This document shows, piece by piece, positions 1 to 6,760 of a DNA stretch of 18,703 bases. The DNA comes from an uncultured Clostridia bacterium (GTDB taxonomy: Bacteria > Bacillota > Clostridia > Oscillospirales > CAG-272), in assembly GCA_937894775.1 (NCBI GenBank), contig CALAXC010000123.1, forward strand, positions 1-18,703, read 5' to 3'. Numbering within the stretch: position 1 is the stretch's first letter; each line of letters starts with the position of its first letter. The position numbers and the translations under genes were made by a program. The notes beneath the pieces were generated by a model. The model ran no database searches and had not been told where the DNA came from. It worked only from the letters and a program-made list of their open reading frames with translations.

Positions 1-2
1 TC

Positions 3-127
3 GCTTTTTCTTTTGACACAAGAGGCGCAAAAGAAAAAGCTTCGCAAAAAGAAAAACGCCGTTTTTCGGGGGCTCTGCCCCTCTTAACCCCGCAAGTTTT
101 TTGAAAAAAACTTGACCAAAAACTTTC
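3..127. repeat. Hairpin-rich intergenic repeat (REP/MITE-like)
   Basis: Three inverted repeats lie in tandem downstream of tatD. The first is a perfect 13-bp stem (3-15 with 28-40, arm GCTTTTTCTTTTG). The second is GGGGC-TCT-GCCCC (69-81). The third is a 10-bp stem CAAGTTTTTT/AAAAAACTTG with a 2-base loop (93-114). It ends in CCAAAAACTTT (116-126), a motif that reappears as its reverse complement at 15283-15293. No reading frame is credible. Composition and position fit the dispersed intergenic repeats common in gut Clostridia. It may also act as a transcription barrier after tatD. Confidence 0.6.
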
Positions 128-172
128 CAACTGGGTTAGTGCGAACATCGTGCGCTGATTGTTTGTTTGCCC

Positions 173-188
173 GTCGGCGCTTGCCGAC
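173..188. other. Small GC-rich hairpin downstream of tatD
   Basis: GTCGGC (173-178) pairs with GCCGAC (183-188) around a GCTT loop, about 28 bases past the tatD stop. On the tatD (minus) strand no T-tract follows, so it is not a canonical intrinsic terminator. It could stabilise the mRNA 3' end. The bases next to it on the tatD strand (GGAAGAAAACTT) resemble the arm of the repeats at 14706 and 18611, so it may be a decayed copy of them. Confidence 0.35.
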
Positions 189-215
189 AAGTTTTCTTCC
201 ACCACGTACAAACAC

Positions 216-1034
216 CTAAATACCAAACAAAGCCTTTGCATTAGCATACGTCAGCTCTGCTATATTTTTTACATCTGTATTCCGCTCATTTGCAAGCGCC
301 GATGCAGTATAAAACAAACGCCCCGAATGGTTCATCTTTCCTCTGAACGGATGCGGTGCAAGATATGGCGCATCAGTTTCAATAAGTATTCGGTTATCGG
401 GAACTACCGCCGCTACCTCTTTTATCTTTGCGGCATTTTTGAAAGAAACAACGCCCGAAAAAGAAATATACCAACCTCGTTTTAAAAGCTCCTTCGCCAT
501 TTCCGCACTTCCACTGTAACTATGAAAAACACCCTTTACATTAGGATACTTCATAACCGTCTCAAAGCAATCACCGTGTGCTTCCCGATCGTGAATAATA
601 ACCGGCAGAGAAAATTTCTCAGCAAGGGCAAGCTGTATTTCAAAGCATTTTTTTTGCTCTTCTTTATTATCCTGACGCCAATAATAATCAAGTCCTATCT
701 CTCCGATAGCAACTATCTTATTCTTTTCCCGCTCCGCCAATAAAGAACGTATTCCCTCTATCTGCGCATCAAAAGAAAGTCCCTCGCTCACAAGATCTTC
801 GGGATGAACTCCAACGGCAGAATAAACATTTTCAAAGCATTTTGCCTGCTCTATGACCTTAAGCGATGCAGGATAGCTTGAGCTTACGTTAAGCACTCCC
901 AAAAGACCGCTCGAAAAAAGTTCTTCAAGTAATGCTTCTGCGCCTTGCGGATTTTCCGCGCCGTAAAACCTATCATCATAATAATGCGCGTGCGAGTCAA
1001 AAAATCCGCAAAACTCTTTTATCTTTTCTTCCAT
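216..1034 (-). CDS. TatD family metal-dependent hydrolase (DNase)
   Basis: 272 residues, the normal length for TatD. Members are divalent-metal phosphohydrolases with a TIM-barrel fold and 3'-5' exonuclease or DNA-repair activity. The metal ligands are visible: HxH at H15/H17, the glutamate of GEIGLDYYW (E112), H148 in IHDREAH, H171 in FHSYSG and D221 in IETDAPYLAP. The ATG lies only 2 bases after the metG stop (TAATTATG on the coding strand), and no strong ribosome site precedes it, so translation is probably coupled to metG. The metG-tatD pairing is a conserved Firmicutes arrangement (compare metS-yabD in Bacillus). Cytoplasmic; no signal peptide. The exact substrate cannot be read from the sequence. 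Confidence 0.93.
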   Translation of the reverse strand: MEEKIKEFCGFFDSHAHYYDDRFYGAENPQGAEALLEELFSSGLLGVLNVSSSYPASLKVIEQAKCFENVYSAVGVHPEDLVSEGLSFDAQIEGIRSLLAEREKNKIVAIGEIGLDYYWRQDNKEEQKKCFEIQLALAEKFSLPVIIHDREAHGDCFETVMKYPNVKGVFHSYSGSAEMAKELLKRGWYISFSGVVSFKNAAKIKEVAAVVPDNRILIETDAPYLAPHPFRGKMNHSGRLFYTASALANERNTDVKNIAELTYANAKALFGI

Positions 1035-1036
1035 AA

Positions 1037-2986
1037 TTATCTTATGCGCTCTCCAAGAGCCGTTGCATCATCAAGGAATACTACTCTTACATCTTCCTCA
1101 CCGCTCGCAAGGATCATTCCCTGCGACTCTATTCCGCAAAGCTTTGCGGGCTTGAGATTTGCAACGATTATAACCTTTTTACCTATGAGCTGTTCGGGTG
1201 TATAATACTGAGCAATACCCGAAACTACCTGTCTTTTTTCATATCCGAGATCAAGCTGCATACAAAGAAGCTTTTTAGCCTTTGGAACTCGCTCGCAAGA
1301 AAGAACCTTAGCACTGCGAAGCTCAACGCCCATAAAATCTTCTATTCCGATAGGAGCAACGGGCTCAGGCTTTTGTGGAGCTTCAAGCGCTTTAAGCGCT
1401 GCCGCTCTTTCCGCCTCTATTTCCGCAAGAAGCTTTTCTTCATCTATTCTCGCAAACATAACTCTTGAATCTCCGAGAACTGCGCCAACCTTTATTCCGC
1501 CAAACTGTTCCTCGCTTCCGATAGAATCAAGATCTGTATTTTCAGCGCAAAGCTTTGTGAGTATCTCCTCTGCGGTTTCGGGAATAACAGGCTTTAACAT
1601 TACAGCGCCCCAACGTATAACCTCTAAAAGATTATAAAGCACGGTTGCAAGACGTTCTTTCTTTGTCTCGTCCTTCGCAAGAGTCCAAGGAGTAGTTTCG
1701 TCAATATATTTATTTGCTCTTGAAAGCATTTCGATAACGCTGTCGATAGCATCTGCAATACGGTAGGAATCCATATTGTTAATATATTCGCTATATGCCT
1801 TTACGCAAGCTGCGCGAAGCTCACCGTCAAGCTCCTCAGGTGCTGTAGGAGCGATAACCGTCTTGTCAAAATATTTCTTCTGCATATCGAGAGTACGTTT
1901 AACCAGGTTTCCGAGATTATTTACAAGATCGGTATTATATCTCTTAATTACCGCTTCATAGGTAATACTTCCGTCAGATGCATATGGCATCTCGGCAAGA
2001 GCATAGTATCTTACACCGTCAACGCCGAATCTCTCGGCAAGAGCATCTGCATAAATAACGTTTCCTCTTGATTTTGACATCTTCTCAACTCCAAAATTGA
2101 ACCAAGGATGTCCAAATACCTTTTTAGGAAGCGGAAGATCAAGAGCCATAAGGAATATCGGCCAATAAATAGTATGGAATCTTAATATATCCTTGCCGAT
2201 TATATGCACGTCGCAGGGCCAATATTTTTTGAAATGCTCGCTCTGCTCGTCATAGCTCTTATCCGCATCATATCCGAGCGCCGTAATATAGTTTGTAAGC
2301 GCGTCAAGCCATACGTAAACTACGTGTCTGTCATCAAAATCAACAGGAATTCCCCATTTAAACGAAGTGCGGGAAACGCAGAGATCCTGAAGTCCCGCTT
2401 TAAGGAAGTTATTTACCATTTCCTTTTTTCTCGACTCGGGCTCGATAAACTCGGGATGCGATTCGATATGCTCCATAAGGCGGTCAGCATATTTACTCAT
2501 CTTAAAGAAATAAGCTTCCTCGCTCGCTCTCTGTACAGGACGTCCACAATCGGGACACTTTCCCTCAGCCGCCTGAGTTTCGGTAAAGAAGGACTCGCAG
2601 GGAGTACAGTACCAGCCCTCATATTTGCCCTTATAAATATCGCCTTTATCGTAAAAACGCTTAAATATCTTCTTTACAGTAGCTTCATGCTGTTCATCGG
2701 TAGTACGGATAAAATAATTGTAATCGGCATTCATTTTATCCCATATTCCGCGTATCTCTCCCGCAACTCCGTCAACGTATGCCTTTGGAGTAATACCTGC
2801 GGCATTTGCAAGATCCTCGATCTTCTGTCCGTGCTCGTCTGTACCCGTGCAGAAAAACACGTCATATCCGCGAGCGCGCTTGTATCTTGCGATAGCATCG
2901 GTCATAATTATCTCATAAGTATTTCCGAAATGAGGCTTTCTTGAAGCATACGCTATCGCTGTTGTAATATAAAACTTTTCTTTCAT
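1037..2986 (-). CDS. metG: Methionine--tRNA ligase with C-terminal tRNA-binding domain
   Basis: 649-residue class I aminoacyl-tRNA synthetase that charges tRNA-Met for initiation and elongation. The N-terminal Rossmann core begins TTAIAYASRKPHFGNTYE; the usual HIGH signature is HFGN at residues 19-22. A connective-peptide zinc knuckle follows (C127, C130, C144, C147). KMSKS is intact at 302-306. Then come the anticodon-binding helical domain and, from about residue 545, an EMAP/Arc1p-like OB-fold tRNA-binding domain (FMGVELRSAKVL through NLKPAKLCG), as in dimeric bacterial MetRS. The ribosome site GAGAGG lies 7 bases before the ATG. It sits 52 bases after the upstream membrane-protein gene, too short for a T-box leader. 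Its coupling to tatD downstream supports a shared transcript. Confidence 0.97.
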   Translation of the reverse strand: MKEKFYITTAIAYASRKPHFGNTYEIIMTDAIARYKRARGYDVFFCTGTDEHGQKIEDLANAAGITPKAYVDGVAGEIRGIWDKMNADYNYFIRTTDEQHEATVKKIFKRFYDKGDIYKGKYEGWYCTPCESFFTETQAAEGKCPDCGRPVQRASEEAYFFKMSKYADRLMEHIESHPEFIEPESRKKEMVNNFLKAGLQDLCVSRTSFKWGIPVDFDDRHVVYVWLDALTNYITALGYDADKSYDEQSEHFKKYWPCDVHIIGKDILRFHTIYWPIFLMALDLPLPKKVFGHPWFNFGVEKMSKSRGNVIYADALAERFGVDGVRYYALAEMPYASDGSITYEAVIKRYNTDLVNNLGNLVKRTLDMQKKYFDKTVIAPTAPEELDGELRAACVKAYSEYINNMDSYRIADAIDSVIEMLSRANKYIDETTPWTLAKDETKKERLATVLYNLLEVIRWGAVMLKPVIPETAEEILTKLCAENTDLDSIGSEEQFGGIKVGAVLGDSRVMFARIDEEKLLAEIEAERAAALKALEAPQKPEPVAPIGIEDFMGVELRSAKVLSCERVPKAKKLLCMQLDLGYEKRQVVSGIAQYYTPEQLIGKKVIIVANLKPAKLCGIESQGMILASGEEDVRVVFLDDATALGERIR

Positions 2987-3038
2987 TTTTGACCTCTCGA
3001 TTATATATAAAAGTATTTTTTATCCATAAGTTAAAACA

Positions 3039-3848
3039 TTATTCCCCATATTCAAGGGAGTCTGCCAAACGGTAATAGGTAAGGATCATTTTAGGCAGGG
3101 TATCTATAAAAAACAGAACCGTAACAGTCGGTATCGCCAACAGTAATGACGGCACAAAGGTCTTTATATATTCTTTATACAGTGCCTTTGCCCTTTCGGT
3201 CTTCATCATTTTAATACTGAGCGAAAGCGATTCTTTTAATTTTTTTCCTTTTGCCGAATAATATCCGAACAAAAACCAAGAACGAAAAAGCAAGAACACG
3301 CAAAATCCTAAAAAGAGCCCAAGCGCGAATATAATAAAGAACAAATATGCCACAAGTCCCGCAATTCTACCGTCCTCGTGATTTGCGAAAGCCGATCCGA
3401 CACCTACCAGAATAATAAACGGTAAAGCGCATATCAAAAGGACACCAAACATCAAAGCTCCGGGAGCAAGAGTGCTCATATATCTTTTTTTGAACGCTTC
3501 CCGGTATCCTATATCACCCGCCGCCCCGTCACGGTATAAACGGTATGAAGCCAAGAAATAACTGTAAAGTATAGGAAAAGCGACGAATATGACCGCAAGT
3601 GCCGTTACTGCGCCCGCTACGGTATTTCCTATATTCAAAACCACCGTTTGCGCGATCCCCTCAAGCTTCACACCTTTAAACATAAGTGCTACTAAATAAT
3701 CAACTATCCCCGCAGAGCAGGTAAAAAGATAAACGGGAGCAAATATAACGAAAACGACCGTCAAAGAATATATGATAAGATCCACTCTTCTTCCTTTTTT
3801 ACCCAAAAAAGAAGTCATATCTTTTTTTAAGGACTTAACAAAATTCAT
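3039..3848 (-). CDS. Multi-pass membrane protein of unknown function
   Basis: 269 residues and not recognised with certainty. After a basic N-terminus there are about five hydrophobic segments, near residues 24-46, 78-101, 128-151, 162-192 and 231-250. Charged loops lie at about 103-125 and 198-229. The second loop carries an amphipathic stretch, GKKLKESLSLSIKMMK, loosely reminiscent of the DUF975-type integral membrane proteins of Firmicutes; that is resemblance only. The ATG is preceded by a GGAGGAGG ribosome site, and the gene follows nagA by 45 bases on the same strand. No catalytic motif, lipobox or transporter signature is visible. It sits in the mgtE-nagA-metG-tatD unit, but the neighbours do not suggest a function. 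Confidence 0.75.
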   Translation of the reverse strand: MNFVKSLKKDMTSFLGKKGRRVDLIIYSLTVVFVIFAPVYLFTCSAGIVDYLVALMFKGVKLEGIAQTVVLNIGNTVAGAVTALAVIFVAFPILYSYFLASYRLYRDGAAGDIGYREAFKKRYMSTLAPGALMFGVLLICALPFIILVGVGSAFANHEDGRIAGLVAYLFFIIFALGLFLGFCVFLLFRSWFLFGYYSAKGKKLKESLSLSIKMMKTERAKALYKEYIKTFVPSLLLAIPTVTVLFFIDTLPKMILTYYRLADSLEYGE

Positions 3849-3893
3849 TTTTTCCTCCTCCCATTTATTTTTTCAATACAAATATTTTAAAAA

Positions 3894-5033
3894 CTATAAA
3901 GCATATCCGCCCAAGATCACTCGGCCAATGCTCAAATCCTTGCCATCAAGAAAAAGTATATCCGCGCGTTTTCCCACATCCAGCGAGCCATACTCTTCAA
4001 ATATTCCAACCTCCTTAGCAGGTGCTTCGGTGACCGAAAGGATAGCTTCCTCAAGCGAAATACCGCTGAATTTCATAAGGTTTTTAAGAGCCGCATCAAG
4101 TGTAAGTGTACTGCCCGCAAGAGCGCCATCAAAGGTTCTTGCTATTTTATTTTTAACTGTTACGGGATTTCCCGCAATAGAATATTCCCCGTCTGCACAG
4201 TCGGTAGCCTCCATACTGTCGGATATAAGCACAAGCCTTTCACCCTTTACTTTTTGAGTAAGCGCAACGACCTCGGGAGAAATATGTATTCCGTCGCATA
4301 TAAGCTCGGCATAGGAATTTCCCATAAGGCAAGCCGCAACAGGACCTCCGTCACGGTGATGCAAAGGCGGCATCGCATTGTAAAGATGCGTATATGCGGT
4401 AACTCCCGCTCTCTCACAGTCAAGCGCCTCTTTATGATTTGCCGAGGTATGACCAAGCGAAAGCGTTGCGCCAAGACCTAAAGCTTTTTTTATAAAGCTT
4501 CCGTCGGTATCAAGCTCAAAAGCGGCGCTTATATGAATAGCACGTGAAAATCCTTCAAACAGCACATCAAGCTCATAAGGATCGAGCTCAGACAAAAGCT
4601 CTGCCGCGTGCGCGCCTCTCTTTTCGGGAGATAAATACCTTCCCTCAAGATGCACACCGCAAAAATCCGCTCCGTTTTCGGCAGAAAATCCGTTTATTCT
4701 TTTTATTGCCGAACAAATATCCTCAAATCTTCCCGAAGCAAGCGTCGGCATAACGCAGGTCACTCCGTGAGAAAGGTATGCGGCAGACATTTTCTTCAAT
4801 GCATCATTATCCGCAAAAAGAAAATCATATCCCGCAATACCGTGAGTATGAACGTCGATAAATCCCGAAGCAAGCAGCCTTCCGCTCGCATCGGTAATTT
4901 CGGCATCATAGCTGTCAAGCTCTCCTCTCGGTGAAACTTTAACAATTTTTTCGCCTTCGGTAAGAATATCCATAGGAAGAAAGCTACGAGCAGAATTTAC
5001 ATATACAAGACCGTTTTTTATAAGATTTCTCAT
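3894..5033 (-). CDS. nagA: N-acetylglucosamine-6-phosphate deacetylase
   Basis: 379 residues, standard length. NagA removes the acetyl group from GlcNAc-6-phosphate in the cytoplasm, giving glucosamine-6-phosphate for glycolysis or cell-wall synthesis. It is an amidohydrolase-superfamily barrel. Visible motifs are HTH metal ligands at H62/H64 (GFIDVHTHG), E130 in VHLEGRY, H195 in SLGHTSA, H216 in THLYNAM, DGIH near 247-250, and the catalytic aspartate D272 in LISDSMEATD. All key residues are present. The ribosome site GGAGG is followed after 4 bases by the ATG. It lies 38 bases after mgtE on the same strand. No nagB or GlcNAc transporter is in the window. The plus-strand GH20 enzyme could supply its pathway, but they are not co-transcribed. 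Confidence 0.95.
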   Translation of the reverse strand: MRNLIKNGLVYVNSARSFLPMDILTEGEKIVKVSPRGELDSYDAEITDASGRLLASGFIDVHTHGIAGYDFLFADNDALKKMSAAYLSHGVTCVMPTLASGRFEDICSAIKRINGFSAENGADFCGVHLEGRYLSPEKRGAHAAELLSELDPYELDVLFEGFSRAIHISAAFELDTDGSFIKKALGLGATLSLGHTSANHKEALDCERAGVTAYTHLYNAMPPLHHRDGGPVAACLMGNSYAELICDGIHISPEVVALTQKVKGERLVLISDSMEATDCADGEYSIAGNPVTVKNKIARTFDGALAGSTLTLDAALKNLMKFSGISLEEAILSVTEAPAKEVGIFEEYGSLDVGKRADILFLDGKDLSIGRVILGGYAL

Positions 5034-5071
5034 AGCGCCTCCATTTTTATTTTAATTATAGTTATACCGCC

Positions 5072-6475
5072 CTAAAAGGCTAATTTTAAAAGCAAAATAT
5101 ATGCAAGACCGTAATAGCTTACGACCGCAACAAGATCGTTTACCGTAGTTATAAGCGGACCTGACGCTATTGCAGGATCAACTCCAAGCTTTGAAAAGAG
5201 CATCGGTATTCCCGCGCCCGTAAGTCCCGATATCATCATAGCAAAGCAGAGCGCAAGACCTACACAGCCCGACGTAAGAAAGGCAAGCGTTACGGGAGTT
5301 CCTCTGAGGCAAAGATATCCTCCTATAATAAGCACCGAAAAAGCGCCTATTATAAAGCCGTTCAGAAGTCCGACTCTCGTTTCCTTAAAAATAAATTTAA
5401 AGGTCTTAAGCGGAGTCATCTCCTCAACGTTAAGTGTACGAACGGTAACCGCAAGCGACTGTGTTCCCACATTTCCCGCCATTCCGAGGATAAGTGACTG
5501 GAAGCACACGATAAGCGGAAGCTCCTGAACTATCCCCTCAAAAAGTCCCACGACCGCAGAAACTATAAGTCCCAAGAAAAGCAGAGCCGCAAGCCAGGGA
5601 ATTCTCTTTTTTATACTTTTGAAAGTGGGCTCGCTTATATCCTCGTCAGATGTAAGTGCCGCCAAACGCGCATAGTCTTCGGTAAGCTCGGCATCAACGA
5701 GCTCGAGTATATCCTGCGCTGTAATAACTCCGAGAAGCTTTTTATCCTCAGAAAGCACGGGAATAAGCTCTTCGGAATATTCTTTGATCCTTTCGATATT
5801 TTCGGAAATGCTCTCTTTACCGTACACAAACGGGAAATTAAGACTTATAAGCTCGTCAAGCGATTTTCCGCTTCTTGCGATTATAAGCTCTTTAAGATCT
5901 ATCGTACCGTAAAATCTACCTTCTTCGGTAACGAATATGGTAGATATATTATCGTTTTCGGATGCCTGAGAAACCAACTGCTTCATCGCACCCTTTACTG
6001 TTTCGCTGCGCTCTATGCATATAAAATTAGTAGTCATCGCGCTTCCAAACTCATCATCGTCATAAGACGCGATAAGCTCGATATCTTCCTTGACCTCATC
6101 CTCGATAAGCAAAAGAAGCTCGTTTCTCGTTTCTTCATCAAGAGCCTCAAGTGTGTCAACGGCATCGTCTACTTCCATCTGCTCAATGACGTCAGCCGCT
6201 TCGTCGGCATCCATTTCGGAAATATATTCCGCCGCATCATCGGTATAAGGAAGGATATCCGACACTGCTTCGGTTCCAAGGACACGCAAAAGCCGCTCTC
6301 GTTCTTCTGCTGTCAGCTCTTCAAGGACCGATGCTATATCATAATCGTGATAATCGTCAAGGAGCTCACGCAAAAGCGCATCGTCATTATCCCCTCGGAT
6401 TATCGAAAGTATCGCAGAAGAATAATCTCTTTCTTCCTCTGCTTCCAAAATTTCTTTTTCTTCGTTTTCGATCAT
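5072..6475 (-). CDS. mgtE: Magnesium transporter MgtE
   Basis: 467 residues, typical for MgtE, a homodimeric Mg2+ channel gated by cytosolic Mg2+. In order: an acidic helical MgtE_N domain (about residues 10-140, rich in Asp/Glu that bind regulatory Mg2+), two CBS domains (about 145-265), a connecting helix, then five membrane segments (about 288-467). The last membrane segments carry the family signature DPAIASGPLITTVNDL, including D447 at the pore. It is the first gene of the minus-strand unit. The AGGAGG ribosome site lies 5 bases before the ATG and is largely buried in a hairpin, with a short upstream ORF ahead of it (separate entries). This suggests translational control on top of channel gating. 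Confidence 0.96.
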   Translation of the reverse strand: MIENEEKEILEAEEERDYSSAILSIIRGDNDDALLRELLDDYHDYDIASVLEELTAEERERLLRVLGTEAVSDILPYTDDAAEYISEMDADEAADVIEQMEVDDAVDTLEALDEETRNELLLLIEDEVKEDIELIASYDDDEFGSAMTTNFICIERSETVKGAMKQLVSQASENDNISTIFVTEEGRFYGTIDLKELIIARSGKSLDELISLNFPFVYGKESISENIERIKEYSEELIPVLSEDKKLLGVITAQDILELVDAELTEDYARLAALTSDEDISEPTFKSIKKRIPWLAALLFLGLIVSAVVGLFEGIVQELPLIVCFQSLILGMAGNVGTQSLAVTVRTLNVEEMTPLKTFKFIFKETRVGLLNGFIIGAFSVLIIGGYLCLRGTPVTLAFLTSGCVGLALCFAMMISGLTGAGIPMLFSKLGVDPAIASGPLITTVNDLVAVVSYYGLAYILLLKLAF

Positions 6476-6477
6476 AA

Positions 6478-6503
6478 CTGCCTCCTATCAAGTCCCGAGG
6501 CAG
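6478..6503 (-). promoter_or_regulatory. Ribosome-site-sequestering hairpin in the mgtE leader
   Basis: In the transcript, CTGCCTC (6503-6497) pairs perfectly with GAGGCAG (6484-6478) across a 12-base loop. A G-U pair (6504/6477) can extend it. The 3' arm contains four of the six bases of the mgtE Shine-Dalgarno AGGAGG (6486-6481), and the ATG lies only 2 bases past the stem. The 5' arm begins 7 bases after the stop codon of the upstream ORF, within the footprint of a ribosome terminating or stalled there. Such a ribosome would melt the stem. The geometry is seen in the sequence; its function is inferred. Confidence 0.65.
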
Positions 6504-6510
6504 CAAAAGC

Positions 6511-6585
6511 TCAGATAACGCTGTACTGCGACAAGACTTTTATGTAATTGAACTGTCTACTTCGGTAACACCCGTCGGTACTCAT
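6511..6585 (-). CDS. Upstream ORF / putative leader peptide of mgtE (24 aa)
   Basis: A 25-codon frame starting MSTDGCYRSR and ending QYSVI then TGA. It has a strong ribosome site, AAGGAG (6600-6595), 9 bases before the ATG. It begins about 42 bases after the predicted transcription start and ends 35 bases before the mgtE start. The peptide has no membrane segment and no run of one regulatory amino acid. An acidic residue falls near the N-terminus and two arginines in the middle. Its position just ahead of a hairpin covering the mgtE ribosome site suggests a cis-acting leader peptide, analogous in layout (not sequence) to mgtL of enterobacterial Mg2+ transporter genes. It could also be a standalone micropeptide. 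Confidence 0.6.
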   Translation of the reverse strand: MSTDGCYRSRQFNYIKVLSQYSVI

Positions 6586-6633
6586 TATCAAAAGCTCCTT
6601 TCATTTTTATCGTCTGCTTACGCATACATAATT

Positions 6634-6662
6634 ATTATATCACACAGAATATCTTTTTTCAA
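6634..6662 (-). promoter_or_regulatory. Sigma-A type promoter of the mgtE-tatD unit
   Basis: On the minus strand, TTGAAA (6662-6657) and a perfect TATAAT (6639-6634) are separated by 17 bases. The predicted start near 6627 gives a leader of about 150 bases that contains the upstream ORF and the hairpin. Confidence 0.7.
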
Positions 6663-6684
6663 GTATTTTAAAATCTTTTTATAC

Positions 6685-6713
6685 TTGTATTTTCCAACAT
6701 ATTATGGTATAAT
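6685..6713 (+). promoter_or_regulatory. Promoter of the C1 protease-GH20 pair
   Basis: TTGTAT (6685-6690), a 17-base spacer and a perfect TATAAT (6708-6713). It is divergent from the mgtE promoter, with the two -10 boxes about 70 bases apart. The leader is short (about 40 bases), and GAGG (6750-6753) serves as the ribosome site. Confidence 0.65.
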
Positions 6714-6760
6714 AATTTATGATAACTAAAATACTTTATTAATATTAATGAGGCAGATAT

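Noticed and set aside
3000..3028. Internal promoter for metG (TATAAT on the minus strand at 3005-3000)
   Set aside because: No -35 box lies at proper spacing, and the implied start would fall about 7 bases from the metG ATG, leaving no room for its ribosome site.
6476..6627. M-box (ykoK) Mg2+ riboswitch ahead of mgtE
   Set aside because: The leader is about 150 bases, and its sequence is taken up by a 24-codon ORF and one hairpin. I could not recognise the conserved M-box core by eye; a cmscan run would settle it.
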